Source of the DNA: Candidatus Eiseniibacteriota bacterium
GTDB lineage: Bacteria > Eisenbacteria > RBG-16-71-46
Assembly (NCBI GenBank): GCA_016215625.1
Contig: JACRIW010000004.1
Span: 1 to 64,000 of the forward strand
Length of the DNA: 64,000 nt
Direction of reading: 5' to 3'
Position 1 is the stretch's first letter, and every line of letters starts with the position of its first letter. Positions 1 through 8,069 of the stretch are shown piece after piece. Under the pieces are notes generated by a model. That model did not search any database, was not told the DNA's origin, and worked only from the letters and a program-made list of their open reading frames with translations. Made by a program: the position numbers and the translations under genes.

Positions 1-318
1 GCTCTCGCCGCCGTGACGCTGAAGTTCCATCCCGAGAGCGAGGGCGACGCGCTGCAGCTGTACGGCGCGCTCGTCGAGCGCATGCGCCTCGCGCACGGCC
101 CGTGGACGGAGCAGATCGCGCCGGGGCGGCCGGTGCTGCGCGAGTGGGTGGGACGCGAACGCCGGCTCGTGGCGCGAGACGAGCTGACCGCGGCCACGCT
201 CTGGGTGTCACCCGCGGAGGACGCCGCCGCGGTCCAGCTCGACGCGGACCGGTACGTCTGGGTGCGCTTCGAGTCGCGTGCTTGGGCGATCGCGCACGCC
301 GACACGTCGGCGCGCTGA
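1..318 (+). CDS. C-terminal part of an unrecognised protein
   Basis: The frame is open from the first base, so the gene probably begins outside the window; the GTG at 13 is only the first possible start inside it. About 105 residues are visible. They are rich in Arg, Glu and Ala, with no signal peptide, membrane segment or motif I recognise. The end is a plain TGA at 316-318. It lies about 100 bp upstream of the DUF6504 and dinB genes on the same strand, so a link to that DNA-damage-tolerance group is possible but unproven. Codon use matches its neighbours, which supports a real gene. Confidence 0.5.
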   Translation, partial: ALAAVTLKFHPESEGDALQLYGALVERMRLAHGPWTEQIAPGRPVLREWVGRERRLVARDELTAATLWVSPAEDAAAVQLDADRYVWVRFESRAWAIAHADTSAR

Positions 319-419
319 TCGCGCGCTGACGCATACCCGCGGGAGCCGCCCGAAATCCGTCGTGGACCCGGTGCCCATCCGTGCAGTATGGTGCGCGCGG
401 TGCCAGGGCAGAATCCCAG

Positions 420-674
420 ATGTTCGAATCACTCGACGATCCCGTGGACGTGCTCACCGCCTTCGTGGACGGTGCCATGCGTCCGATCCGTTTTCGCTGG
501 CAGGGCCGTGTCGTGCCCGTGCGGCAGGTGACCGGGCAGTGGAACCGCCGCGAAGGGCAGGCGGTGCTGCGCTACTTCGCCGTGCAGGGGCCGCACGAAG
601 AGAGCTACGAACTGTGCTTCGACTCGAGAGGACCGCGATGGGTGCTGCACCGCGCGTGGTCGGGCCCCGCCTGA
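420..674 (+). CDS. DUF6504-like small protein next to dinB
   Basis: This 84-residue protein starts at the ATG at 420. The frame is open back to a GTG at 381, but the added residues look like untranslated leader. Its core, with 'MRPIRFRWQGR', 'GQWNRRE' and a 'YELCFD..G.WVLHRAW' ending, resembles the small DUF6504 proteins that I recall being encoded beside error-prone polymerases. There is no signal peptide, membrane helix or catalytic motif. It ends 37 bp before dinB on the same strand and is probably co-transcribed with it. A role as an accessory factor for lesion bypass is inferred from position only. Confidence 0.6.
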   Translation: MFESLDDPVDVLTAFVDGAMRPIRFRWQGRVVPVRQVTGQWNRREGQAVLRYFAVQGPHEESYELCFDSRGPRWVLHRAWSGPA

Positions 675-711
675 GCGCCGCGGCGCGGCTCGGAGGCCGG
701 AGCGTGCGGGC

Positions 712-2046
712 GTGATCCTGCTCGTGGACATGGACGCGTTCTTCGCGTCCGTCGAGCAGCTGCACCATCCGCACCTGCGCGGCAAGCCCGTGGTGGTGTG
801 CGGCGATCCCACGCGGCGTGGCGTCGTGACCGCGGCGTCGTACGAGGCGCGCCCGTTCGGCGTGCGCGCCGGCATGCCGACCGCCGAGGCGAAGCGCCTC
901 TGCCCGCACGCCGAGTTCGTCGAGGGCAGCCCGCGCAAGTACGTCGAGAAGTCGCTCGAGCTGCTCGAGATGTTCCTCACGTACACGCCGGACGTCGAGC
1001 CCTTCAGCGTGGACGAGGCGTTCCTCGACCTCTCGAAGCTCGGCGAGCGCGGCGCCACGCGCGAGGCCGCGGTGGCGATGGCACGCACGATCCAGCAGCG
1101 CATCGCGGACGAGCACGGCCTCGGCGCCTCGATCGGCATCGGCCCCAACAAGCTCGTCGCGAAGATGGCGTCGGGCGTGAACAAACCGCGCGGGCTCACG
1201 GTGCTGAGCGAGGAGGAGTTCCGCCAGCTGTTCTGGCCGCAGGACGTGCAGGAACTCTGGGGCGTGGGCCCGAAGATGTCCGAGCATCTCAAGCGCCTCG
1301 GCATCCTGACCGTGGGCGATCTCGGGCGCGCGAGCGAGCCGATGCTCGAGCAGTCGTTCGGCGCGGTCGGCGTGCACCTCAAGCACGCCGCGTGGGGGCG
1401 CGACCAGACGCCCGTCGTGCCGTACCACGAGGGCGTGGATCCCAAGTCCATGGGGCACGAGGTGACGCTGCCCGAGGACAGCCGCGAGGAGGCGTTCCTC
1501 GAAGGCACCCTGCTGCGGCTCGCCGACCAGGTGGCGCGGCGGCTGCGTGGCGAAGGCTTCGTCGCGCGCACGGTGACGCTCAAGCTGCGCGATTACCGCT
1601 TCCGCACGATCACGCGGCAGAAGGCCCTCACCGCGGGCGTGGACGATCACCTCGCGCTCTTCGAAGTGGCGAAGGCGCTGTGGCGCGCGAACTGGAAGGG
1701 CGAGCCGCTGCGCCTGCTGGGCGTGAGCGCGAGCGCGCTCGAACACAAGGGCGAGGGCGAGCAGGGCGAACTGTTCGCGCAGGACGACCGCAAGAAGACG
1801 CTCCAGGAGGCGCTCGACAAGGTGCGCGACAAGCTCGGCGAGGCGTCGGTCGTGCCCGCGGGCTCGCTCATGCACCGGCGCGAAACCGGGCACGTGCCCT
1901 TCGGTGCGATGAAGCGCAAGGACGCCGGGGCGCCCGGGGCGCAGGGCCCGAAGACGCCGCAGGCGCCGCAGGCGCCGATCACGCGCGAAGGCGCCGCCTC
2001 GCAGGTGAAGCGCACGCTTCGCGACCAGAAGCGGAAGGGGTCGTGA
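712..2046 (+). CDS. dinB: DNA polymerase IV (Y-family)
   Basis: Error-prone Y-family polymerase that copies past damaged bases. The 444-residue protein opens with 'MILLVDMDAFFASVEQ', which holds the first metal-binding Asp and the DMDAFFASVE box. 'VEPFSVDEAFLDLS' (about residues 99-112) carries the SVDE catalytic acids, and 'GIGPNKLVAKMAS' belongs to the fingers and palm. A helix-hairpin-helix thumb ('LWGVGPKMSEHLKRLGI') and a little-finger domain follow. The last 60 or so residues are a basic, Ala/Pro-rich tail beyond the usual 350-400 residue core; it may carry clamp contacts, but I see no clear beta-clamp motif. GTG start. The stop overlaps the start of the DUF72 gene (GTGA). Confidence 0.95.
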   Translation: MILLVDMDAFFASVEQLHHPHLRGKPVVVCGDPTRRGVVTAASYEARPFGVRAGMPTAEAKRLCPHAEFVEGSPRKYVEKSLELLEMFLTYTPDVEPFSVDEAFLDLSKLGERGATREAAVAMARTIQQRIADEHGLGASIGIGPNKLVAKMASGVNKPRGLTVLSEEEFRQLFWPQDVQELWGVGPKMSEHLKRLGILTVGDLGRASEPMLEQSFGAVGVHLKHAAWGRDQTPVVPYHEGVDPKSMGHEVTLPEDSREEAFLEGTLLRLADQVARRLRGEGFVARTVTLKLRDYRFRTITRQKALTAGVDDHLALFEVAKALWRANWKGEPLRLLGVSASALEHKGEGEQGELFAQDDRKKTLQEALDKVRDKLGEASVVPAGSLMHRRETGHVPFGAMKRKDAGAPGAQGPKTPQAPQAPITREGAASQVKRTLRDQKRKGS

Positions 2047-2846
2047 GCGCCGCGCCGCCGTCCGTGCACGTCGGCACGTCGGGCTACTCGTTCGCCGACT
2101 GGGTCGGCCCGTTCTATCCGGCCGGCACGAAGAGTGGCGACTTCCTGCGCCACTACGCGACGCAGTTCTCGTGCGTCGAAGTGAACTCGACCTACTACGG
2201 CATCCCGAAGCCCCGGGTGATCGACGCGATGCAGCGCAAGACCCCGGACGATTTTCGTTTCGTGGTGAAGCTCAACCAGGCGATGACGCACGAGAGAGCG
2301 ACCGGCGAGGCGCTGTATCGCGACTTCCTCGGAGCGATCCAGCCGCTCAAGGACGCGGGCAAGTACCACGGCCTGCTCGCACAGTTCCCGTGGGGTTTCC
2401 GGCGCGACGAGCCGAACAAGACGCACCTCGAATTCCTGCGTGGCGCGCTCCCGGGCGAACCGCTGTGGGTCGAGTTCCGCCACGCGTCGTGGGTGCATCC
2501 GGCGCTGCCCGGCTGGCTGCGCGAGCGGCAGCTCGGCTACTGCGACGTGGATGAGCCCGCGCTGCCCGGGCTCGTGCCGCCGCTCGGGCACGTGACCACG
2601 GACACGGCGTACGTGCGCTTCCACGGACGCAACGAGAAGACGTGGTGGGCCCGCGGCGGCGGGGGAGACCGCTACGACTACGACTACTCGCAGCGCGAGC
2701 TGCTCGACTGGGTCGAACGCATCCGCAAGCTGTCGGAACAGGCGAAGCAGACCTACCTGTTCTTCAACAACTGCCATGCCGGTCAGGCGGCGCGGAACGC
2801 GAAGCTCATGGAGGAACTGCTGCAACGAGAGAAGGTCGCGCCCTGA
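2043..2846 (+). CDS. DUF72 (YecE-like) family protein
   Basis: This 267-residue protein starts at the GTG at 2043, overlapping the dinB stop by four bases. It has the DUF72 hallmarks: 'VGTSGYSFADWVGPFYP' at the N-terminus, 'VEVNSTYYGIP', 'FRFVVKLNQAMTH', 'LLAQFPWGF' and 'YVRFHGRN', ending in 'TYLFFNNCHAGQAARNA'. The family adopts a TIM-barrel fold and has no established reaction, although structures suggest a metal- or phosphate-binding enzyme. The overlap implies translational coupling with the polymerase, so a link to DNA repair is possible but unproven. The gene is intact and of normal family length. Confidence 0.9.
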   Translation: MSAAPPSVHVGTSGYSFADWVGPFYPAGTKSGDFLRHYATQFSCVEVNSTYYGIPKPRVIDAMQRKTPDDFRFVVKLNQAMTHERATGEALYRDFLGAIQPLKDAGKYHGLLAQFPWGFRRDEPNKTHLEFLRGALPGEPLWVEFRHASWVHPALPGWLRERQLGYCDVDEPALPGLVPPLGHVTTDTAYVRFHGRNEKTWWARGGGGDRYDYDYSQRELLDWVERIRKLSEQAKQTYLFFNNCHAGQAARNAKLMEELLQREKVAP

Positions 2847-2858
2847 CGGCGTGTTCCC

Positions 2859-2889
2859 GTCGCCCGGCGTCGCCCGGCGTCGCCCGGCG
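2859..2889. repeat. short direct repeat, 10-bp unit, three copies
   Basis: The unit CGCCCGGCGT occurs at 2861-2870 and 2871-2880, with a third copy changed only in its last base at 2881-2890. It lies in the 160-bp gap between the DUF72 and aquaporin genes. It is probably slippage in GC-rich DNA rather than a functional site. Confidence 0.6.
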
Positions 2890-3006
2890 CCACCCTCGGT
2901 CCGGCGCTCCGTCGTTGACGCCCGTGGGGCCGGTCGCTAGCGTGCGCGCGTTCGCGCTCGGTCGCGCGAGTTCGCGAGTCGCGCAGCACGCCATCCCACG
3001 GAGGTC

Positions 3007-3681
3007 ATGATGGATCATGGGCCGAAGTCGTACTGGGCGGAGTTCCTCGGCACCTTCACGCTCTGCTTCATCGGGCAGGGCGCGATCGTGCTCAACCAGG
3101 TGACCGGCGGCCAGCCGGGCCTGCTGGGCATCGCCATCGCGCACGGACTCGCGCTCGCCGTGATGATCTCGGCGCTCGGCGCCGCATCGGGCGGGCACTT
3201 CAACCCCGCCGTCACCTTCGGTTTCGTGGTCACGGGCCGGCAGTCCTGGACGAGCGCCATCACCTACTGGGGTTCGCAGATCCTCGGCGCGGTCGTCGCG
3301 AGCTTCCTGCTGCGCGCGGTCGTGCCCGGCGAGGCCGGCGACGCCGTGCACTACGGCGCCGCGGCCGTCTCGCCGCTCATCACGCCCATGCAGGCCATGA
3401 TGATCGAGTTCGTGCTCACGTTCTTCCTCGTGACCGCGGTGTGGGGCACGGCGGTCGACGAGCGCGCCCCGAAGATCGGCGGCTTCGGCATCGGCCTCAC
3501 GGTGCTCATGGACATCCTCATGGGCGGTCCGCTCACGGGCGCGGCGATGAATCCCGCGCGCGCGTTCGGCGCCGCGCTCATCTCCGGCACCTGGGGCGAC
3601 CACTGGATCTGGTGGGTGGGACCGCTGCTCGGTGGCGCCGCGGCCGCGCGCGTCTACAAGAGCGTCGTTCTGAAGCCCTGA
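3007..3681 (+). CDS. Aquaporin / major intrinsic protein (possible arsenite channel)
   Basis: This 224-residue MIP-family channel has six hydrophobic helices and both half-helix signatures, 'GGHFNPAVTFG' (first NPA) and 'GAAMNPARAFG' (second NPA). Length is normal for a bacterial aquaporin. A GGAGG at 3000-3004 lies too close to the ATG at 3007, so the second ATG (3010) may be the true start. The arsenate reductase gene begins 4 bp downstream. In Sinorhizobium meliloti the aquaglyceroporin AqpS lets out the arsenite made by ArsC, and this pairing suggests the same role. No arsR or arsB is adjacent. Water or glycerol transport remains possible. Confidence 0.9.
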   Translation: MMDHGPKSYWAEFLGTFTLCFIGQGAIVLNQVTGGQPGLLGIAIAHGLALAVMISALGAASGGHFNPAVTFGFVVTGRQSWTSAITYWGSQILGAVVASFLLRAVVPGEAGDAVHYGAAAVSPLITPMQAMMIEFVLTFFLVTAVWGTAVDERAPKIGGFGIGLTVLMDILMGGPLTGAAMNPARAFGAALISGTWGDHWIWWVGPLLGGAAAARVYKSVVLKP

Positions 3682-3685
3682 CGAC

Positions 3686-4135
3686 ATGACCGAACCCCTC
3701 GTGCCCGACGCGTTCATCACGCGCCCTCCCGAAAAGGTGCTGTTCCTGTGCCTGCACAACTCGTCCCGCAGCCAGATCGCGGAAGGGTTCGCGCGCGCAC
3801 TCGCGCCGTCCACCGTGGTGGTGATGAGCGCCGGCACCGAGCCGCGCGGCGTCAACCCGCACGCGGTCGCGGTCATGCAGGAAGCCGGTATCGACATCTC
3901 GACGCAGCAATCGCGTCACATCGACGACCTGCCGTGGCGCGAGGCCGACACGGTCGTGACGCTCTGCGGCGAGGGCGCCGAGGTGTGCCCGACCGTGGCG
4001 GGCGACGTGCGGCGCGTGCACTGGCCGCTGCCCGATCCCACGCAGGCGCCGCCCGAGCGGCAGTTGCAGGTGTTCCGTGAAGTGCGCGACGAGATCCGCT
4101 GGCGCGTCGCGTCGTTGTGGCCGGGCGGCGAATAG
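3686..4135 (+). CDS. arsC: Arsenate reductase, thioredoxin-coupled (LMW-PTP fold)
   Basis: Cytoplasmic enzyme predicted to reduce arsenate to arsenite. In this 149-residue protein the phosphate-binding loop C22-L-H-N-S-S-R28 matches CX5R. Two further cysteines, C94 and C101, are seven residues apart, the same spacing as the Cys82/Cys89 relay pair of the Staphylococcus thioredoxin-linked ArsC. The general-acid loop is 'PLPDPTQ' (about residues 113-119). These cysteines favour arsenate reductase over a plain tyrosine phosphatase. The gene is almost fused to the aquaporin gene (4-bp gap), which forms a compact arsenic reduction and efflux unit. Confidence 0.9.
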   Translation: MTEPLVPDAFITRPPEKVLFLCLHNSSRSQIAEGFARALAPSTVVVMSAGTEPRGVNPHAVAVMQEAGIDISTQQSRHIDDLPWREADTVVTLCGEGAEVCPTVAGDVRRVHWPLPDPTQAPPERQLQVFREVRDEIRWRVASLWPGGE

Positions 4136-4181
4136 CCCGGAGACGTTCGAGCTCCCCTCGACTCCAAAAGAACGGAAACCC

Positions 4182-4541
4182 ATGAACCGCAAGTCCACGT
4201 ACCGTGTGGTCGCGCTCGCCGCGATCGCGTCCGTCGCGCTGCTCGCCGGCTGCAACAAGGAGCTTCCCGTCACGAGCGTGAAGACGCTGCTCGACGATCC
4301 GGGACAGTTCGACAAGAAGGTCGTGCACGTCGCCGGCGAGACCTCCGGCGGCATGAGCCTGATGGGCTACGGCGCCTACATGCTCGACGACGGCACCGGC
4401 CGCATCACGATCGTGACCAAGGAGAACGGCGCGCCGCGGGACGGTGCGAAGGTCGGCGTCGAGGGAGAGTTCCGCGCCGCGTTCACGCTCGGCCTGCGCA
4501 CTGGCGCGATGATCATCGAGAAGAGCCGGGTTACGCAGTAG
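4182..4541 (+). CDS. Small lipoprotein, OB-fold-like
   Basis: This 119-residue protein starts at the ATG at 4182, with a basic N-terminus, a hydrophobic stretch and the lipobox 'LLAGC' (Cys at about 24). It is therefore predicted to be an exported lipoprotein. The mature part has alternating beta-type segments ('KKVVHVAGET', 'AYMLDDGTGRITIVT', 'GAKVGVEGEF') that look like a small OB-fold; I cannot place it in a named family. It follows arsC by 46 bp and precedes the HAD gene by 5 bp, so it is probably co-transcribed with the latter. Confidence 0.8.
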   Translation: MNRKSTYRVVALAAIASVALLAGCNKELPVTSVKTLLDDPGQFDKKVVHVAGETSGGMSLMGYGAYMLDDGTGRITIVTKENGAPRDGAKVGVEGEFRAAFTLGLRTGAMIIEKSRVTQ

Positions 4542-4546
4542 CCCGA

Positions 4547-5344
4547 GTGATCCGTCTCCTCCTCCTCGACATCGACGGCACCCTCGTCGGGCAGGGCGGC
4601 GTGCACGAGAGCACGTGGCCCGCGCTCGACGAGGCGCGCCGCGCCGGGATCCGGCTCGGCATCTGCACCGGGCGCATCGGCCTCGGCTACGCCCGCGCAC
4701 TCGCCCGCGAGGTCGCGAGCGACGGCCTGCACATCGTCCAGAGCGGGGCGGTCGTCTCGCCGCCCGAAGGGCCGCCGGCCCACGCGAGCACGCTGCCGGA
4801 CGAGAGCTTCCGCGCGCTCGTCGAAATGTCGCGGCGCGAACGGGAACCGCTCGAGGCGTTCACGCCGGACGGCTTCTTCCTCGAGAGCCACACCGAACTG
4901 CTGCGCGTGCACGCACACCACCTCGAACTGCAGCCCGTGGTGACCGACCTGCTCACGCTCGAGGGGCCCGTCGTGCGGGCGCAGTGGGTCGTGGACGAGA
5001 GCCGCTGGCCGCACTTCCGCGCGCTGACCGAATCGCTGAGCGGGCTGGCGATCAATCCCGCCACCGCGCCGTGGGCGCCGGGCGCCGTGTTCTCGAACAT
5101 CACGCGTGCGGGCACGAACAAGGGCAGCGCGCTGCGCTGGCTCGCCGCGCACCTCGGCCTCGACATCGCGGAGGTCGCGATGGTGGGGGACGGCGAGAAC
5201 GACCTCGACGCGATCGAGGCCGCCGGGCTCGGTATCGCCATGGGCAACGCGCACGCGAGCGTGAGAGCGAAGGCGCACGTGACCGTCGCGGACGCCGACG
5301 CGGGCGGGGTCGCCGAGGCGGTGGGGCTCGTGCTCGCGCGCTGA
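4547..5344 (+). CDS. HAD-superfamily (Cof-type) phosphatase
   Basis: This 265-residue soluble phosphohydrolase has HAD motif I as 'LLLDIDGTLV', with nucleophile Asp8 and general-acid Asp10. Motif II is the Thr in 'GICTGRIG', motif III the Lys in 'NKGSALRWL', and motif IV 'VAMVGDGENDLDAIEAAG'. The long insert between motifs II and III is a type IIB (Cof-like) cap, so small phosphosugars are likely substrates. The exact substrate cannot be read from sequence. GTG start 5 bp after the lipoprotein gene. A hairpin terminator follows. Confidence 0.88.
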   Translation: MIRLLLLDIDGTLVGQGGVHESTWPALDEARRAGIRLGICTGRIGLGYARALAREVASDGLHIVQSGAVVSPPEGPPAHASTLPDESFRALVEMSRREREPLEAFTPDGFFLESHTELLRVHAHHLELQPVVTDLLTLEGPVVRAQWVVDESRWPHFRALTESLSGLAINPATAPWAPGAVFSNITRAGTNKGSALRWLAAHLGLDIAEVAMVGDGENDLDAIEAAGLGIAMGNAHASVRAKAHVTVADADAGGVAEAVGLVLAR

Positions 5345-5371
5345 GTGCCCCGGCCGCTGAAACGCAGAGGA

Positions 5372-5395
5372 CCTCCCGCGATCCGCCGCGGGAGG
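5372..5395. terminator. Bidirectional hairpin terminator
   Basis: A perfect 9-bp stem (CCTCCCGCG at 5372-5380, CGCGGGAGG at 5387-5395) with a 6-base loop lies between the convergent stops of the HAD gene (5344) and fbp (5422). No strong U-tract is visible on either side. Confidence 0.65.
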
Positions 5396-5421
5396 CCTTC
5401 CGTCGTTCTCGTGTGTCGCGA

Positions 5422-6456
5422 TCAGCAGCCGCGGCGTTCGACCCCGACCGCTTCGTGCTGCCCGGCGAGGAACATCTCGCACTCGCGGACGTCCTCGGGG
5501 CTGCCCAGGTACAGCGGCGTGCGCTGGTGCAGCGAACTCGGCGCGACGTCCATGATGCGCTTCGTGCCGTCGCTCGCGGCGCCGCCCGCCTGCTCGGCGA
5601 TGAACGCCAGCGGTGCCCCTTCGTACAGCAGGCGCAGCTTGCCGTTCGGGTTCTTCGCGTCGCCGGGGTACAGGTAGATGCCGCCGTAGAGCAGGTTGCG
5701 ATGGAAGTCGGCGACCAGCGAGCCGACGTAACGGCCGCTGTAGGGGCGCGCCGTCACCTTGTCCTCCATCTTCAGCCAGTCCACGTAACGCTTCATGCCG
5801 TCCGACCACTTCGCGTAGTTGCCCTCGTTCACGCTGTAGATGCGGCCGCGCGAGGGCGTGCGGATGCTCGGGTGCGACAGCAGGAACTCGCCGATCGAGG
5901 GTTCGTACGTGAAGCCGTGCACGCCGTCGCCGGTCGTGTACACGAGCATCGTGGTCGTGCCGTACAGGATGTAGCCGGCGCACAGCTGGCGCCGGCCCGC
6001 CTGCAGGCAGTCCTCGACCGTGCCGTGACCCTTGCGCGAGATGCGCGGAAGGATCGAGAAGATCGTCCCGATGTTCACGTTCGCGTCGATGTTCGACGAC
6101 CCGTCGAGCGGATCGAAGTTCACGACGTACTTGCCGACGGGTGCGCCGTCGGGCATCGGCACGATGCCTTCGTCCTCCTCGGACGCCACGACCGCGAGCT
6201 GCCCGGTCGAGCCCAGGACCTTCATGATCGTGTCGTGGGCGAAGACGTCCAGCTTCTGGACCTTCTCGCCCTGCACGTTCATGGATCCCGTCGCGCCCAG
6301 GACGTCCACGAGCCCGGCACGGATGACCGCCTTGTTGATCATCTTGGCGGCCAGGGCGATGTCGAGCAGGACGGAGGTGAACTCTCCGCTGGCTTCGGGG
6401 TGCTCACGCTCCTGCTGGAAGACGAACTGGGACAGCGTCACGGCGCGATCGATCAT
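5422..6456 (-). CDS. fbp: Fructose-1,6-bisphosphatase, class I
   Basis: Gluconeogenic enzyme that hydrolyses fructose 1,6-bisphosphate to fructose 6-phosphate. The 344 residues match class I length. 'VVASEEDEGIV' and the signature 'NFDPLDGSSNIDANVNIG' carry the metal-binding Glu and Asp residues. 'GTIFSI', 'MLVYTTGDGVHGFTYEPSIGEF' and 'RYVGSLVADFHRNLLYGGIYLYP' cover the substrate pocket. A strong SD (GGAGGAG) precedes the ATG. The gene starts 11 bp after the stop of the aldolase gene, so both are one operon covering consecutive gluconeogenic steps. Confidence 0.97.
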   Translation of the reverse strand: MIDRAVTLSQFVFQQEREHPEASGEFTSVLLDIALAAKMINKAVIRAGLVDVLGATGSMNVQGEKVQKLDVFAHDTIMKVLGSTGQLAVVASEEDEGIVPMPDGAPVGKYVVNFDPLDGSSNIDANVNIGTIFSILPRISRKGHGTVEDCLQAGRRQLCAGYILYGTTTMLVYTTGDGVHGFTYEPSIGEFLLSHPSIRTPSRGRIYSVNEGNYAKWSDGMKRYVDWLKMEDKVTARPYSGRYVGSLVADFHRNLLYGGIYLYPGDAKNPNGKLRLLYEGAPLAFIAEQAGGAASDGTKRIMDVAPSSLHQRTPLYLGSPEDVRECEMFLAGQHEAVGVERRGC

Positions 6457-6467
6457 GCACTCCTCCG

Positions 6468-7868
6468 TCAGTCGGAAAGTCCGGTGACGTCCTCGGGGCC
6501 CTTACCCGCACCCATGGAAGCGTCGGCCGTGGGGAACGAGCCGGGAACGAACGGGCAGTACTTCGCGGCGACTTCGCCGGTCTGGTTCGCCTTGAGCTGC
6601 GTGAGCAGGAACGTGAAGCGCTGTTCGAGCGCTTCGCCGATGGCCTGGCGCACGGACGGCGCCATGCCCCAGAGTTCCTTCTTGAAGCCGCCGAGCGCCT
6701 TCTTGCGCGTCTTGTAGAAGAACTGCTCGTCGGTGTCGGTCGCCTTGCGCTCGCCGGCTTCGGTCTCGCGGAGCTTCGCGTAGATCGTGTTCTTGAGTTC
6801 GGCGGGGAAGGCCGGGTGGTCGAAGATCATGTTCTGGAACTCGGTCGCGAGATGGATCTCGCACGCGCCGCGCTTCGGGAACTCGCCGAACAGCTCGCTC
6901 GGCAGCGTCGAGGCGCCGTGCTGCACCGCGCCGGCGAAGCCGTACTTCTCGCGCGAGAGCTTCGAGAGCGCCTCGAGCGTGTCGAAGTCGAGCTTCACCT
7001 TGGCGATCGTGCCGTCCGGCAGCGGGATGCCGCCGTGGCTCGTGCCGGTCTGGATGGAGATCTTGCTCATGCCGGGCTTGCCGGGCGCCGCCTTGGCGAG
7101 CGCCGCGTTGAACACGTCGACGAACGCCTCGAGCTCCTCGGCCGTCGAGTTCTTGCCGCCGACTTCGCCGATCTCGCCACCCACGGACACGTGGACGCCG
7201 GCCGGTTCGGCCTTGCGGATGAACGCCGTGATCTCGGCGCACAGCGTGCCGTTGAGCTGCTGCTGCTCGGCGTGCGTGGGCTTGTCGAGGTCGACGAGCG
7301 TGGAGGTGTCGACGTCGATGTTGTAGAAGCCGGCCTTGATGGCCTCGGCCGACAGGTCGAGCACGGTCTGCATCTCGGCCTTCGCGTCCGCGGCGTAGCG
7401 CTTGGCGTTGATCTGGAAATGGTCGCCCTGGATGAACACCGGGCCGCGCCAGCCTTCGCGGAGCGCCGCGGCGAGCAGCACGAACGTGTACTCGAGCGGG
7501 CGCTGGTCGGTGTACGAGATCTCCGAGCGCGCGATCTCGATCAGCACGGCGCCGGCGTCGAGCGCCTTGCGGGCCCGGAAGAGCGCGCGGGCGGTGTCGT
7601 ACGTGATGCCGCGGATGTTGATGGCGGGCACGGTGAACGTCGCGGGCACCTCGCCGCGGCCGCGGGCCATGTACAGGTTGTGGATCGAGGCGGGGTAGAT
7701 GCCGACGCTCCTGCACTGGTCGAACACGCCCTGGCGGGCGGCGTCGCGCACTTCGCCGGTGCCGAAGACGCCGGTCCACACGAGGCGGTCGAGCGCGTCC
7801 ATGTTGTTCGTGACCAGAACGGCGATGGCCTGCCGGACTTCGTCGAGGTTCTTCAGTTCGAGACTCAT
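6468..7868 (-). CDS. fba: Class II fructose-bisphosphate aldolase family protein
   Basis: The protein has 466 residues, longer than the usual 300-360 of class II aldolases. Metal- and phosphate-site motifs are visible: 'FIQGDHFQIN', 'HVSVGGEIGEVGGKN', 'ISIQTGTSHGG' and 'GAVQHGASTLP'. These support a zinc-dependent TIM-barrel aldolase that joins triose phosphates to fructose 1,6-bisphosphate. The extra length is a C-terminal extension of about 100 residues with helical, charged character. Position directly upstream of fbp strongly suggests a gluconeogenic direction. A related ketose-bisphosphate substrate cannot be excluded. SD GGAG lies just before the ATG. Confidence 0.85.
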   Translation of the reverse strand: MSLELKNLDEVRQAIAVLVTNNMDALDRLVWTGVFGTGEVRDAARQGVFDQCRSVGIYPASIHNLYMARGRGEVPATFTVPAINIRGITYDTARALFRARKALDAGAVLIEIARSEISYTDQRPLEYTFVLLAAALREGWRGPVFIQGDHFQINAKRYAADAKAEMQTVLDLSAEAIKAGFYNIDVDTSTLVDLDKPTHAEQQQLNGTLCAEITAFIRKAEPAGVHVSVGGEIGEVGGKNSTAEELEAFVDVFNAALAKAAPGKPGMSKISIQTGTSHGGIPLPDGTIAKVKLDFDTLEALSKLSREKYGFAGAVQHGASTLPSELFGEFPKRGACEIHLATEFQNMIFDHPAFPAELKNTIYAKLRETEAGERKATDTDEQFFYKTRKKALGGFKKELWGMAPSVRQAIGEALEQRFTFLLTQLKANQTGEVAAKYCPFVPGSFPTADASMGAGKGPEDVTGLSD

Positions 7869-7968
7869 GAGGGCTCCATCCTGGAGCGCCCGGGTGAGGC
7901 ACGGCCAATGACCCGCCCTCGGCCCGGAAGCGCGGCTGGTATCGAGTGGTGAAAGATAGGGCGGGCGC

Positions 7969-7998
7969 AGTATAGACGGGCCGCACGGCCCGGGGAAA
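7969..7998 (-). promoter_or_regulatory. Possible promoter of fba-fbp
   Basis: A -10-like TATACT lies at 7969-7974 (minus strand), about 100 bp upstream of the fba start. The -35 region is only a weak TTTCCC-like match. The same GCAGTATA context (plus strand) occurs upstream of the acyl-CoA dehydrogenase gene at 61658-61665. Confidence 0.35.
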
Positions 7999-8069
7999 CG
8001 CGCGGACGGGGGCTGTGAGGCGCGAGATGCGCTGAAAACGTTCTCACGGGCGGCACCATCGCCGCGGCT

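Noticed and set aside
429-1893. Long minus-strand open frames opposite dinB
   Set aside because: dinB is clear on the plus strand; the antisense frames encode Arg/Ala-rich low-complexity protein.
2859-2889. Tandem CGCCCGGCGT as a regulatory element of the aquaporin-arsC pair
   Set aside because: It lies more than 100 bp upstream of the gene with no promoter nearby and looks like slippage.
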